Assembly: GCF_900177655.1 (NCBI RefSeq)
Contig: NZ_FXWK01000002.1
Span: forward strand, 496,001 to 560,000
Source of the DNA: Devosia lucknowensis
GTDB lineage: Bacteria; Pseudomonadota; Alphaproteobacteria; Rhizobiales; Devosiaceae
DNA length: 64,000 bases
Direction of reading: 5' to 3'
Of this stretch, positions 33,373 to 45,108 are shown piece by piece (positions within the stretch are counted from its first letter, which is position 1; the number at the start of each line of letters is the position of its first letter). The notes below the pieces were generated by a model. The model made no database searches. It was not told the DNA's origin and was given only the letters and a program-made list of their open reading frames with translations. The position numbers and the translations under genes are program-made.

Positions 33373-36093
33373 GTGATTGCGAGATTTTTGTGCGCGCTGG
33401 CCGTGCTGATGTGCAGCCTCGCGCCGGCGTCCGGCCAGAACCAGCCTGTCGGGGCCCACGCCCTCGAGGTCCTGCATGGCACGCTTGTCCGCCTCGAGGA
33501 GCACGGCACGTCCTTTGTGGCGCTCGAGCTCGCCAATGCGATCGACCTCGTCTGCCCGGAAGACGACCTGCTCTGCGAAGCTGCCAGCGGGCAGACGCGG
33601 CTCCATCTCGTCCTATCCGGAGATGACCTCTGGGATACATTCGAGGCCAATCTCGGCAAGCCGGTTCGGGTGATGGGCGAGGCGTTTTCGGCCCATTCTA
33701 TTCACCACATGACCCCGGTCCTGTTCGTTGCGGAAACCATCGAGGCCGTTCCGTCGCTCGACATCGATATCGCCGAGGGTCGATATGTCGACGGATCGGC
33801 GCGCTGCCTCCGTCCGCACAACGACCATCGAACCGATCGATTTACCGAACTCTACGTCGCAAACGGCTCGCTGTCCTCCTGGCACCACGAGTCGCTTTGC
33901 ACCGCCACTGCCGTCCACAAGGACGGCACCGGGCAGGAGATCAAGTGGCTCTGCTTTTCAGAAGGCGAAGAATTCGAGACCACATCCCGCCTGAGCCTGA
34001 CCGATACGGGCGCGCTGCTCGATGACGACACCTTGCTCACGCGATGCATGCCGCCCTCGCCCATGCACGATGGCGAGCCCCTGCGCATCGCTCTGGTTCC
34101 GCCCCATGCCGACCTCGCATCCTATGGATCACGCGTCGGGATGACCGCGGTGATCGAGCGGTTTTCGGGCCGCGGCACCACCAATGCCGTCATGAGCGTC
34201 GAACACACTCCGCGCGATGCCTATATCTTCTGCACCTATTTTGCTGGCTCGCCGACACAGGGCTGCATCGAGGAAGAGCTGGCACGGTCCATCGCAGAGA
34301 CGGCCACGGCCAACTGCACCACGGGCGTGTTCACCGACCTGCTGGGCGCGCGTTTTCAGTTTAAGGGGACAAGTGCACCGGGTGCGCTGACCGAATACGA
34401 CATTGTAAACCTGGCCACTGGCGCTGTCCTCGATGGCTCCAGCGCTTCGGATTACGCGACGGCTTTGCAGGTCTACCAAGCGCTTTGCGCCGTGGGCGAA
34501 CTCGAGCGGCCCCTGCTGAGCGCCGCCGACTACGACCGGGAATTCGATCGGCTCAAGGATTGGCGCGGCCAGATCCCTGCCGGCCTGATGTTCGATTTGC
34601 CGATCATGAAGTACGCCTTTCGGGAACGGCCAGCTGTTGCGCAGGCGCTGCTCGCCGCCATTCGCAGCAAGCCCATGCTCATGCATGGGCATTTCGGCTT
34701 CGTTGCCGCCAATGGTGGCAGTCTCTTCATCGATTACGGACAACGGGACATCTATGCCTGCTGGCTCGATGGCGAGCGCAACGTTTCCTATCGCCTTGGC
34801 ACCATGCTGTCCCAAGGGCTCGACGGCTATGGCGTGGTCTGCCCGCAGTCGATCGGCGCGGCGCTGGCGGAATACGGCCCGCTCGTCGATCCGCAACAGG
34901 CGTTCGTGGCCGGCGGCCCGGATGGTGATGGCCATGAGGTGGACTGGCAGGGGATCGAGCACGATCGGGACCTTCTCGGCCTGGGCAAGGTGATCTACTA
35001 CGACCAGTGCGGATCATCGCCGGATTTCAATCCCGAACTGTTTGCGGTTTTCGGGGGCACGTGGTTGTTCGAAGGCCGCTTCGAATCCGGGCTGATCACC
35101 TGTCACATCGGCAGTAGCACCTATAGCGAAACCGGAGACGCGCTTTACGTCGAAACCGAGTGTTCCGATTCCGGCTATGCCCCTTCGCTGTATGCATTCA
35201 CCGTCACCCGAGATGAGCAGAACCGTCTGGCATTCGATGACGAGCCGGTCTCTCAGTGCACCGCGAGCTATCGCGCTGCACAGCAGCGTGCCGGTGTCGA
35301 GCGTTCCCAAGTGCGGCAGAATCCGATTTCCGGGCTCGAAGCAGGCGTCTTGGCAGACTGGTCGGGCCGGGACCGAGCACAGGTCTTCCGCTATCGTGAT
35401 GTCCAGCTCTCACTGGCCGCGCGAGGCGAATACGGCGACCAGACCGTCACGCTCACCGGCTCGCGCGACGGCGCCGTCTTATTCGAAACCGAGATCACCG
35501 GCGGCCTGGGTGGCACGGGCGCCCTCGGCGTCTACCCGATGGCTGGCGATGGTTCGATGACGCTGATCGTCTCGTCATATACGGGCGGCGCGTCGTGCTG
35601 CACCGACATCCTCGCGGTGCCGCTGACGGATCGCCCCGAGGCACAAATGCTCGGCAGCTTCTATGGAGATTACTGGAGGGTGGACGACCTCGACGGCGAT
35701 GGCCGCTTCGAGGTGCCGCAGTCCGACGAGCGTTTCAACTATCTCTACGGACCGCCGGGACTGTCATTCCGTCCGTTGCAGATTTTCGCGCAGAGCGGGG
35801 AGCGCATCGTCGATGCCACGCATGAAGCGCGGTTTCGATCGCTGGTGGTGGACGACATCAAGCTGAGCTCTGCCCAGTGCGGGGGAGAACAGGGCTGGAT
35901 GCAGGCGGCATGCCTGAGCTGGTTGGCCACGAGCGCCCGCATCGGCACCGCCGACTCGACCCTGCGCGTCATCACCCGGAGGTTCAATGAAAACGGCCCA
36001 CCCAAGGACTGGGGCGGGCCGATGGAAGCGGAGGCTTTTGTCGCCGATATGGTCGAGACGCTCACCGGACTGGGCTATCTGCCGGCCCGGTGA
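33373..36093 (+). CDS. large secreted protein of unknown function, N-terminal DUF4431-like region
   Basis: 906 residues from a GTG at 33373, preceded by GGGAGGGACC and opening a signal peptide (RFLCALAVLMCSLAPASGQ); the frame extends upstream, but those residues look non-coding. The first 120 mature residues (LHGTLVRLEEHGTSFVALEL to GKPVRVMGEAFSAHSIHHMTPVLF) resemble DUF4431. The rest has many cysteines, beta-rich character and a Ca-binding-like DDLDGDGRFEV near residue 780. No enzyme motif is recognised. It ends 9 nt before the convergent gyrB stop. Confidence 0.75.
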   Translation: MIARFLCALAVLMCSLAPASGQNQPVGAHALEVLHGTLVRLEEHGTSFVALELANAIDLVCPEDDLLCEAASGQTRLHLVLSGDDLWDTFEANLGKPVRVMGEAFSAHSIHHMTPVLFVAETIEAVPSLDIDIAEGRYVDGSARCLRPHNDHRTDRFTELYVANGSLSSWHHESLCTATAVHKDGTGQEIKWLCFSEGEEFETTSRLSLTDTGALLDDDTLLTRCMPPSPMHDGEPLRIALVPPHADLASYGSRVGMTAVIERFSGRGTTNAVMSVEHTPRDAYIFCTYFAGSPTQGCIEEELARSIAETATANCTTGVFTDLLGARFQFKGTSAPGALTEYDIVNLATGAVLDGSSASDYATALQVYQALCAVGELERPLLSAADYDREFDRLKDWRGQIPAGLMFDLPIMKYAFRERPAVAQALLAAIRSKPMLMHGHFGFVAANGGSLFIDYGQRDIYACWLDGERNVSYRLGTMLSQGLDGYGVVCPQSIGAALAEYGPLVDPQQAFVAGGPDGDGHEVDWQGIEHDRDLLGLGKVIYYDQCGSSPDFNPELFAVFGGTWLFEGRFESGLITCHIGSSTYSETGDALYVETECSDSGYAPSLYAFTVTRDEQNRLAFDDEPVSQCTASYRAAQQRAGVERSQVRQNPISGLEAGVLADWSGRDRAQVFRYRDVQLSLAARGEYGDQTVTLTGSRDGAVLFETEITGGLGGTGALGVYPMAGDGSMTLIVSSYTGGASCCTDILAVPLTDRPEAQMLGSFYGDYWRVDDLDGDGRFEVPQSDERFNYLYGPPGLSFRPLQIFAQSGERIVDATHEARFRSLVVDDIKLSSAQCGGEQGWMQAACLSWLATSARIGTADSTLRVITRRFNENGPPKDWGGPMEAEAFVADMVETLTGLGYLPAR

Positions 36094-36102
36094 GCGATCC
36101 GG

Positions 36103-38592
<2,490 letters not shown>

Positions 38593-38655
38593 CTAGCGGA
38601 ATGGGGCCGAAACCCCAAGGATTTTGGCCGTTTGCGCGGCTTTTGCCGGGGATAG

Positions 38656-39771
38656 TCACCCCTCGTGCGAGAGCCGCCCGTCGCGTACCGAAATCCGCTG
38701 CGCCCGATCTTCGAGCGCCTCGAAGAGAAGCGCATCGGTGCCGGTGAGGAAGCACTGCGTCCCGAGGCCATCCAGCGCCGCAAACAAGGCGCGCCGGCGA
38801 TCCGGATCGAGATGGGCGGCGATCTCGTCGAGCAGCAGAAACGGCACGATCCCGGTTCGCAGGCGCACGAGGCGGGCATGGGCGAGGATGAGACCGATCA
38901 GCAGGGCCTTCTGCTCGCCCGTCGAGCCCAGCGCCGCCGGCATGGCCTTTTGGGCATGCACGACCTCCAGGTCGACCCGGTGTGGCCCTGATGTGGTGCG
39001 CCCGGCCGCTCGATCAAGCCCCCGCGCCGCATGCCAGCGCTGCATCAGCAAGGCCTCGAGAGCCGAGGAGGTGGCAGGCTGGGCCCCATCCTCGAACAGC
39101 GGCGTCAGCGCCAGCCGTGCAGCCGGAAAGCTGCCGTCGTCGAGACTTTCGGCGATCAGCGCCTGAAGGTGCTGCAGGCTGTCGGTCCGGTTGAGATGGA
39201 TGGAGGCACCGAGCTCGGCCATCTGCGCCTCGATCGCCGCCAGCCAGCGCGGGTCGGCCTCTTCCTCGAGCAGCCTGTTGCGCTGCCGCATGGCCTTTTC
39301 GAAGTCGGACACGGCCGAGGAATGGGAGGGGATGAGCGTTGTCACCAGGCGATCGAGAAAGCGCCGGCGCTCGCCCGCAGGGCCGGAGAACAGGCCATCC
39401 ATGCTGGGGGTTAGCCACAGCACCCGCAGATAATCGCTCATTGCCTCGATGGACCGCGCATTGGCGCCGTTGATGCGCACTCGCCGGCCGCCATCGGTCA
39501 GCGCCCCGGTGCCGATGTCGGAGGGGCCACTATCGGTCTCGACGGTAGCGGCAACGGCCCAGGGCATGTCGGAGCCCTGCGACTGCAGGGTATCGAAGCT
39601 CGCCCCACGCAGACCACGGCCGGGAGAGAGCACCGAAACGGCCTCGAGCAGGTTCGTCTTGCCCGACCCATTGGGCCCGGTCAGCACGACATGACGCTCG
39701 TCGAGATCGAGCGCGGCCGAGGCATAGTTGCGAAAAGCAGTCAGGCGCAGGCGGGAGATGTGGCGGATCAT
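38656..39771 (-). CDS. recF: DNA replication/repair ATPase RecF
   Basis: 371 residues. Walker A is GPNGSGKTNLLEAVS, the ABC-like signature lies in GSTGEQKALLIGLIL and Walker B in FLLLDEIAAHLD. It loads RecA at gaps and supports fork restart. The ATG at 39771 overlaps the stop codon of the upstream toxin gene (ATGA at 39768-39771), so recF translation is likely coupled to that of the toxin. In relatives recF normally follows dnaN directly. Confidence 0.95.
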   Translation of the reverse strand: MIRHISRLRLTAFRNYASAALDLDERHVVLTGPNGSGKTNLLEAVSVLSPGRGLRGASFDTLQSQGSDMPWAVAATVETDSGPSDIGTGALTDGGRRVRINGANARSIEAMSDYLRVLWLTPSMDGLFSGPAGERRRFLDRLVTTLIPSHSSAVSDFEKAMRQRNRLLEEEADPRWLAAIEAQMAELGASIHLNRTDSLQHLQALIAESLDDGSFPAARLALTPLFEDGAQPATSSALEALLMQRWHAARGLDRAAGRTTSGPHRVDLEVVHAQKAMPAALGSTGEQKALLIGLILAHARLVRLRTGIVPFLLLDEIAAHLDPDRRRALFAALDGLGTQCFLTGTDALLFEALEDRAQRISVRDGRLSHEG

Positions 39772-40073
39772 TCGGGCCAGTCTTCGCTCGGCCAATCGCG
39801 CGCCATGTGGATGACGCGCACGATAACTATGCTTTCGATGCCGTCGACCAGCTGCACCGCATAAGCGATCACATAGGGATAGCGCGCCAGGGGCTTTTCA
39901 TAGGTTCCGAGCACGCGACCAGGTTTGCCTGTAGCGAAACGCCCCAACGCCGTTCCAGCCTCTGCGATCGCGTCGACAACGCGATCTGCCGCACCGGGAT
40001 TATCGGCTGCCAGATAGGTCAGGATTTCCAGGTTGTCGCGCTGCGCTTCCACCGACCAGAAAACTGGCCTCAT
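39768..40073 (-). CDS. parE: RelE/ParE-superfamily toxin
   Basis: 101 residues with the ParE fold pattern: WSVEAQRDNLEILTYLAADNPGAADRVVDAI, GTALGRFATGKPGRVLGTYEKPLARYPYVIAYAV, VRVIHMARDWP. ParE toxins poison gyrase, whereas RelE relatives cut mRNA; this sequence looks more ParE-like. Its start overlaps the antitoxin stop (ATGA) and its stop overlaps the recF start. It appears intact. Placement inside a replication operon beside gyrB is striking. Confidence 0.88.
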   Translation of the reverse strand: MRPVFWSVEAQRDNLEILTYLAADNPGAADRVVDAIAEAGTALGRFATGKPGRVLGTYEKPLARYPYVIAYAVQLVDGIESIVIVRVIHMARDWPSEDWPE

Positions 40074-40339
40074 GCGTTGGTGTCTTTGCTTCGCCTGGCT
40101 TTCTCAACAACGTCCCGCATCTGAGCCACTGCCTCGTCATGGGGCACCAGCCTGCCTGCCGCGGCATCACCCAGACCGCGCTTGATCCCGTCGATGATTT
40201 CGAGCTCGCGGTCGACATAAGCGGCCACGGCCTCCCCAGCAAGAAACGACTTGCTGCGCCTTGTGTCAGTGGCGATCCGGTCGAGCTTTTCCTTAACCTC
40301 GGGCGCGAGGCGTATGGTCATCGTTGTGCTAGCAGACAT
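40070..40339 (-). CDS. ribbon-helix-helix antitoxin
   Basis: 89 residues from the ATG at 40339 (a longer frame to 40378 would run through the operator). N-terminal TMTIRLAPEVKEKLDRIATDTRRSKSFLAGEAVAAYVDREL is a CopG/ParD-like RHH DNA-binding domain; the C-terminal half (LGDAAAGRLVPHDEAVAQMRDVVEKARR) is the toxin-wrapping part. It should neutralise the downstream ParE and repress the pair through the palindrome at 40352-40379. Starts 62 nt after the dnaN stop on the same strand. Confidence 0.88.
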   Translation of the reverse strand: MSASTTMTIRLAPEVKEKLDRIATDTRRSKSFLAGEAVAAYVDRELEIIDGIKRGLGDAAAGRLVPHDEAVAQMRDVVEKARRSKDTNA

Positions 40340-40351
40340 CGGACTGGGTTC

Positions 40352-40379
40352 TGTGTTGGGATGTACACAACCTAACACA
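40352..40379. promoter_or_regulatory. operator/promoter of the toxin-antitoxin pair
   Basis: TGTGTTGGG (40352-40360) and CCTAACACA (40371-40379) form an inverted repeat with 8 of 9 pairs, around a centre holding the palindrome TGTACA. It lies 12 nt upstream of the antitoxin ATG and just beyond the dnaN stop, the expected site for RHH autorepression. Confidence 0.65.
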
Positions 40380-40400
40380 GAGCAGTTTAACCCTCAATGC

Positions 40401-41522
40401 TTACACCCGCATCGGCATCAGGACGTAAAGCGCGTTGGCCTCGCCTTCTTCCTTCACCAGCGTCGGCGAATTGGCGTCGTTGAACAGGAAGACGGCGCTT
40501 TCGGAACGGATCTGCTGGATGATGTCGAGCAGGTACCGGGCGTTGAAGCCGATCTCGAAGCCATCGGTGTCGAAATCGACAGCCACTTCCTCGGATGCCG
40601 TGCCGTGGTCGGGATTGGTGACCGAAAGCTCGAGCAGGCCATCGCGGGCCTGGAGCTTGACCGCCTTGCCGCCGCGATCGGAGGCAATGGTAGAGACGCG
40701 ATCCACGGCCACGGCGAAGCCGGCCTTGTCGACCAGCATCTGCTTGTCGTTGTTCTTGGGCGTCACCCGGTCATAATCGGGGAAGGTGCCCTCGATGAGC
40801 TTGGAAAGCAGAACGACCGGACCCACGGTGAAGCGGATCTTGGTGTCACTGACCTCGACATGGACGTCGCCGTCGATGCCGTCGAGCAGCTTCTGGACTT
40901 CGCCGACGGTCTTTTTGGGGACGATGATGCCGCTCATGCCCGAAGCGCCCGAGGGCGCCGCGATCTCGGCGCGCGCCATGCGGTGGCCGTCAGTCGCGAC
41001 GGCGCGGAAGAGGCTGCCCGAAGCGCTGTTCTCCACGGCATGGAAATAGATGCCGTTGAGATAGTAGCGGGTTTCTTCGTTGGAGATGGCGAACTGGGTG
41101 CGCTCGATCAGCTCGCGCAGCGATGCGGCGGCGATGTCGAAGTCATGCGCGAAGGCGCCGGACTTGAGATCGGGGAAGCTGTCGGGGGAGAGGCAGGCGA
41201 GGTTGAAGCGCGAGCGGCCGGAGGTGAGAACCATGTTCTCGCCGCCATCGGTTTCGAGGCGGACTTCAGCGCCATCAGCCAGCTTGCGGACGATCTCGTA
41301 GAGCGTGTGCGCCGGAACCGTGGTCGAGCCCGGGGTCGAAACCATGGCCGGGACGCTTTCCGTCACCTCGATATCGAGGTCGGTGGCGCGCAGTTCGACA
41401 CGATCGTCGCTGGCTTTGAACAGGACGTTGGCCAGGATGGGATAGGTGTTGCGGCGTTCAACCACCCGATGCACATGGCTCAGCGACTTGAGCAGATGAT
41501 TGCGTTCGAGCGTGACTTTCAT
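40401..41522 (-). CDS. dnaN: DNA polymerase III beta subunit (sliding clamp)
   Basis: 373 residues from MKVTLERNHLLKSLSHVHRVVERRNTYPILANVL, with three clamp repeats and the C-terminal ALYVLMPMRV typical of DnaN. AGGAAG is 9 nt before the ATG at 41522 but directly touches the upstream ATG at 41531, so the inner start is preferred. It tethers polymerase III to DNA. First gene of the dnaN, antitoxin, toxin, recF, gyrB series on the minus strand. Confidence 0.97.
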   Translation of the reverse strand: MKVTLERNHLLKSLSHVHRVVERRNTYPILANVLFKASDDRVELRATDLDIEVTESVPAMVSTPGSTTVPAHTLYEIVRKLADGAEVRLETDGGENMVLTSGRSRFNLACLSPDSFPDLKSGAFAHDFDIAAASLRELIERTQFAISNEETRYYLNGIYFHAVENSASGSLFRAVATDGHRMARAEIAAPSGASGMSGIIVPKKTVGEVQKLLDGIDGDVHVEVSDTKIRFTVGPVVLLSKLIEGTFPDYDRVTPKNNDKQMLVDKAGFAVAVDRVSTIASDRGGKAVKLQARDGLLELSVTNPDHGTASEEVAVDFDTDGFEIGFNARYLLDIIQQIRSESAVFLFNDANSPTLVKEEGEANALYVLMPMRV

Positions 41523-41645
41523 GGAGTTCATCTTCCTGGCATACGCGGCGGCAAAAACCCGGCAACCGGCCGGGGTTGGACGTTTACAGTTTCATAAGAA
41601 ATTGGCAAGGCCAGCAGGCTTCTGGTCGCACCCAAGCTGTGGATG

Positions 41646-42023
41646 TCAGCTGCGGAAATGCACGGTGATGTCGAAACGCTCGCCAGAGGCCGCGCCCAGG
41701 GCCTCGAGCTCCGCAAAAGGCAGGCAGCGCTGAATGGCGCGCACCACCGATTGCATCAGCACCGGATACTTGCCCGCCGTGCGTTCGCTCTGTGGGTCGA
41801 TGAAGGGATCGCCATCGAGCGTCCCGTCGCCAAAGAAGGCGAGGCGAACCGATATGGTGCGATCCTCATATCCAGGAGGCAGGGTCCAGCAGCCCAGCAG
41901 CTGCTCCTGGACGGACACGGCAATGGCAAGGTTCTGCTCCGCCAGCTGCGCAGGCGTCAGGTCCTCCGCCACAGATGGGGTTACGACGAGCAGGAGCGGC
42001 AGCAGAAGGGCGAAGCGAAGCAT
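41646..42023 (-). CDS. periplasmic protein with TolA/TonB C-terminal-like domain
   Basis: 125 residues with a signal peptide (LRFALLLPLLLVVTPSVA). The mature region QLLGCWTLPPGYEDRTISVRLAFFGDGTLDGDP then VVRAIQRCLPFAELEA matches the C-terminal domain of rhizobial TolA/TonB-like proteins, with its conserved cysteine pair, but without the membrane anchor and long helix of true TolA. AGGGACTG precedes the ATG at 42023. Lies between dnaA and dnaN; role unknown, perhaps envelope-related. Confidence 0.7.
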   Translation of the reverse strand: MLRFALLLPLLLVVTPSVAEDLTPAQLAEQNLAIAVSVQEQLLGCWTLPPGYEDRTISVRLAFFGDGTLDGDPFIDPQSERTAGKYPVLMQSVVRAIQRCLPFAELEALGAASGERFDITVHFRS

Positions 42024-42226
42024 GGACAGTCCCTGCCCTGCGGACGCGTTCAGATTATGGCGCCTTTGCGGCTTACACACAGCTCACAGCAGAGACGTGA
42101 CCGGGCGCCCACCGCACATGCCATCAGCGAGCGGGTGGGGAAAAGACCGGACGCGCTTTTGGCGCGACCGTGAAGGACACCGGGGCGTCGTGCCCTGCGA
42201 GCATAGCTCTCCGGGCGTTCGGTCCT

Positions 42227-42251
42227 AAAATCGCTCAACCGGAGCGATTTT
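42227..42251 (-). terminator. rho-independent terminator of dnaA
   Basis: AAAATCGCTC / GAGCGATTTT, a 10-bp stem with a 5-nt loop, beginning 27 nt beyond the dnaA stop and ending in T4 on the minus strand. Confidence 0.75.
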
Positions 42252-42277
42252 GCGACGGTCAAGCCCACCGCCGGACC

Positions 42278-43837
42278 TCACTCCTCCAGCATGCGCTTCA
42301 GGAGTTCGATTTCCTGGCCCAGTTCCATATCGTCCTTGATCATCTGTTCGACCTTGCGAACCGAGTGGAGGACCGTGGTGTGGTCGCGACCACCGAAGCG
42401 ACGGCCGATTTCGGGCAGCGAGCGGCTGGTGAGCGCCTTGGCCAGATACATGGCGATCTGGCGCGGGCGCACCACGTCGCGCGAGCGGCGGGCCGAGAGC
42501 AGTTCATTCCGCGGCACCTTGTAGTGGCGCGAGACGATCTTGAGGATGTCCTCGATGCGGACGCGCTTGGCGTCGCGGGCACGGATGAGGTCGGCCAAGG
42601 TTTTTTCGGCAAGCGGCACGGTCACCAGTTCGCCGGTCAGCTGGTAGGCGGCGACGAGGCGGTTGACGGCGCCATCGAGATCGCGGCCGTGGCTGATCAC
42701 CGAGCGGGCGATGTAGTCGACGACCGGGCCCGGGAAATGCAGACCGAACCGGGCCGTGGCCTGATCGGCGCGGCGCTGGACGATGTCGCGACGCAGGTCA
42801 TGATCGAAGGACGAGATCGGGACAACAAGGCCGCCGGACAGGCGCGAGCGCACGCGCTCGTCGAGCATTTCGAGATCGCGCGGCGGGGCATCGCCGGCCA
42901 CCACCACCTGCTTGGCGCCGGTCAGCAGCGCTCCCAGCGTATGGCCGAATTCGGTGGCCGACTTGCCCTGAAGGAACTGCATGTCATCGATCAGCAGCAG
43001 ATCGACGCGGCGCAGCCATTCCTTGAAGCCGAGCGCGCTCTGGCGCTGCACGGCGGTGATGAAATGGTACATGAAGTGGTCGGCCGTCAGGTAGACGATA
43101 TTCTTGGACGGGTCCGCCTGGCTCACCGCATGGGCAATGCCGTTGAGCAGGTGAGATTTGCCGAGACCAACGGTGGAGTGAATGTAGACCGGATTAAAAG
43201 TGACGGCATTGTTGATGGCGGCACTGGCGATCTGCTTGGCGACGCCGAAGGCCATTTCGTTGGCCGAGCCGGCCACGAAAGTATCGAAGGTCATGCGCGG
43301 ATCGATGGCGCTGCCATTGAGAGCGTCGCCGGACTTGGCATTGTCCCTTACAAGGCGCGGCATGGCGGTCACGGCAGCGACAGGCGCGGGCGTGGTCTCG
43401 GTTGCAGCAGGTGCTTCGGGAGCCACTTCGGCGACAGGCGCCAGGCGCGGCCGGGCCTGGCCGTTAACGCGCATCGTCACCTGAAGGCGTGCGGCCTCGG
43501 GAATATCGTTGCGGAAGGCTTCGACGATGCGGTCGGCGTAGTTGGACTGAACCCAGGAACAAAGGAAACGTGTCGGAGCACTCAGATGCACCAGGTCATC
43601 GACGATTTCCTCGAGCTCGAGCCGGGCGAACCAGGAGGCAAAGACGTCTTCACCGACAGCAGCCTTGAGGCGTGCACGGACGCGAACCCAGAGTTCGCGG
43701 TGATCGGGAATGGAGACGTCGGGAGTGGCCATGACAGGATTGCCGCCTTTGCTGGAAGTGGAGGGAGAGGAGGAATTGGTATCGGCCCAATCGTCCCTTC
43801 CCGCGGTCGCCTGTCGCATCATCGTGTCTAGCCCCAT
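42278..43837 (-). CDS. dnaA: chromosomal replication initiator DnaA
   Basis: 519 residues from the ATG at 43837 (preceded by AAGGCGG); longer starts to 43930 exist but add unconserved sequence. Domain I runs from about 40 to 115; AAA+ domain III has Walker A variant [12 protein letters not shown], Walker [19 protein letters not shown] and a sensor region; domain IV carries the DnaA-box recognition stretch [23 protein letters not shown] and [17 protein letters not shown]. It initiates replication at oriC. Confidence 0.96.
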   Translation of the reverse strand: MGLDTMMRQATAGRDDWADTNSSSPSTSSKGGNPVMATPDVSIPDHRELWVRVRARLKAAVGEDVFASWFARLELEEIVDDLVHLSAPTRFLCSWVQSNYADRIVEAFRNDIPEAARLQVTMRVNGQARPRLAPVAEVAPEAPAATETTPAPVAAVTAMPRLVRDNAKSGDALNGSAIDPRMTFDTFVAGSANEMAFGVAKQIASAAINNAVTFNPVYIHSTVGLGKSHLLNGIAHAVSQADPSKNIVYLTADHFMYHFITAVQRQSALGFKEWLRRVDLLLIDDMQFLQGKSATEFGHTLGALLTGAKQVVVAGDAPPRDLEMLDERVRSRLSGGLVVPISSFDHDLRRDIVQRRADQATARFGLHFPGPVVDYIARSVISHGRDLDGAVNRLVAAYQLTGELVTVPLAEKTLADLIRARDAKRVRIEDILKIVSRHYKVPRNELLSARRSRDVVRPRQIAMYLAKALTSRSLPEIGRRFGGRDHTTVLHSVRKVEQMIKDDMELGQEIELLKRMLEE

Positions 43838-44378
43838 TCTGTTGCCGCCTTGTCCGGCCCGCATAGCCGGAAAGCCCCTGTTATATTGATGTGTCCTTCC
43901 GGTCCCTGATGGCCCGGTTGTTTTGGACACGGCTTCGCCCCTGCCCCTGCTCGCGCAGGCGCATGTTTCCTGTGCGGTGGCATCACCTGCCCCCGTCTTC
44001 CACTTGACCTTTCACCTGAACCCGGCCTGCCCCGGCCGATGTCGAATGAACGCTACCAACTCAAATTTGACTGACCGTCCGAAGGCGGCCCAACCCAAAA
44101 ATCTCTGGCTGAAAACTCCGGTGATAACATCCGGAACTACCCCAAACTCGAGCGTCCTTGCGTCTGCCCGCCTCTGGGTCGGGAGGGTCGTTCCACCCCT
44201 CTTTTTCCCCGTTGGCCAAAGTACCCTAGCGGCCAGATATTGGAGCAGCAAGACGTGAATCGTTGAAAAAGGGTCTTGACTCTAACACTGCTTTTTCGGG
44301 GTCCGCGGAGGCTGAAAACTAGGGTCCGGCAAGACCCTGTGACTCAAGGCAGAATCGAACACTTAGCGGTCGCGAAGA

Positions 44379-44399
44379 GGTTAAAATATTATTTCAACC
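44379..44399. other. AT-rich 21-bp palindrome
   Basis: Arms GGTTAAAATA and TATTTCAACC flank one central base; 8 of 10 pairs match, the exceptions being pair 5 (A opposite C) and the innermost pair. Function unknown: could be a DNA-binding site or an unwinding-prone element in the dnaA upstream region. Confidence 0.45.
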
Positions 44400-44573
44400 G
44401 GGTGTTACCAGCGGGCTTTGTAGCCCGTGCCAGGCACTTCACAGCGACCTGCAACGTCTTGCCGCAGCTGAAGAAATCGGAAGCTTCGCGCTTCGTTCTC
44501 CCCGCTGCGACACCGTCACCGGATAGTCATGTGACAGAACAATGGCGAAAAAGCTTCCCCGCTGCACCGTACA

Positions 44574-44598
44574 ACAAAAAGGGCTCCCTCGGGAGCCC
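44574..44598 (-). terminator. rho-independent terminator of rpsT
   Basis: GGGCTCCC / GGGAGCCC with a 2-nt centre, followed on the minus strand by TTTTTGTTG; 50 nt after the rpsT stop. Confidence 0.88.
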
Positions 44599-44647
44599 AG
44601 AATGCAGACTTCGGCAGCAACGCCTCAAGTCTCTCGATTGGCCTGGA

Positions 44648-44914
44648 TCAGACCGCGAGAGCCTTCACGCGGCTGTTGAGGCGGGAGACCTTGCGCGATG
44701 CCAGATTGGCATGGACGATGCCCTTGCCGGCAGCGCGATGGATCTCGGGCTCGGCGGCCTTGAGAGCGGCGAAGGCAGCAGCATGATCACCCGAGGTGAT
44801 CGCTTCCTCAACCTTGCGGATGAAGGTGCGCACGCGGCTACGACGCGACTTGTTGACCGCGGTGCGGGCGGCAATCTTGCGGGTCGCCTTCTTGGCTGAC
44901 GGCGTATTGGCCAT
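44648..44914 (-). CDS. rpsT: 30S ribosomal protein S20
   Basis: 88 residues, lysine/arginine-rich helical protein beginning [21 protein letters not shown] and containing [15 protein letters not shown] and [16 protein letters not shown], the standard S20 pattern and length. It binds 16S rRNA early in 30S assembly. The strong terminator follows. Upstream of it lies a hairpin-bearing leader of about 290 nt shared with the end of mutM. Confidence 0.97.
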   Translation of the reverse strand: MANTPSAKKATRKIAARTAVNKSRRSRVRTFIRKVEEAITSGDHAAAFAALKAAEPEIHRAAGKGIVHANLASRKVSRLNSRVKALAV

Positions 44915-44991
44915 TTAGGTCCTCTTGGATCGTCCGACCGGCAGAAACCACACCAAACTGGCGCCGCAACCTGCCGGGATGAAATGAAAGC

Positions 44992-45008
44992 GGCGGCAAG
45001 CTGCCGCC
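44992..45008. other. GC-rich hairpin upstream of rpsT
   Basis: GGCGGCA / TGCCGCC with a 3-nt loop between mutM and rpsT. Could be a mutM 3' structure or part of the rpsT leader; the T run after it is poor. Confidence 0.35.
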
Positions 45009-45108
45009 AAGTCGGGGGGTCTATAGGGGATAGAGGGGGAGGCGTCAATACGATTCCGGCGTGAGGGGGCACTGCGTTGCAGCGTCCAAGCCCGGATCTT
45101 CCCGCGCC

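Larger units (their letters stand above)
43838..44647. other. dnaA-rpsT intergenic interval of about 810 bp
   Basis: No gene recognised. It holds the dnaA promoter region, an AT-rich 21-bp palindrome (44379-44399) and the rpsT terminator at its right end. It is AT-richer than the flanks around 44370-44400. No cluster of TTATCCACA-type DnaA boxes is seen, so I do not call it oriC. Confidence 0.6.

Noticed and set aside
41634..41645. CTGTGGATG near the dnaN upstream region, resembling part of a DnaA box
   Set aside because: A single imperfect match (TGTGGATG rather than TGTGGATAA); no cluster and no AT-rich unwinding region, so not called as an origin.
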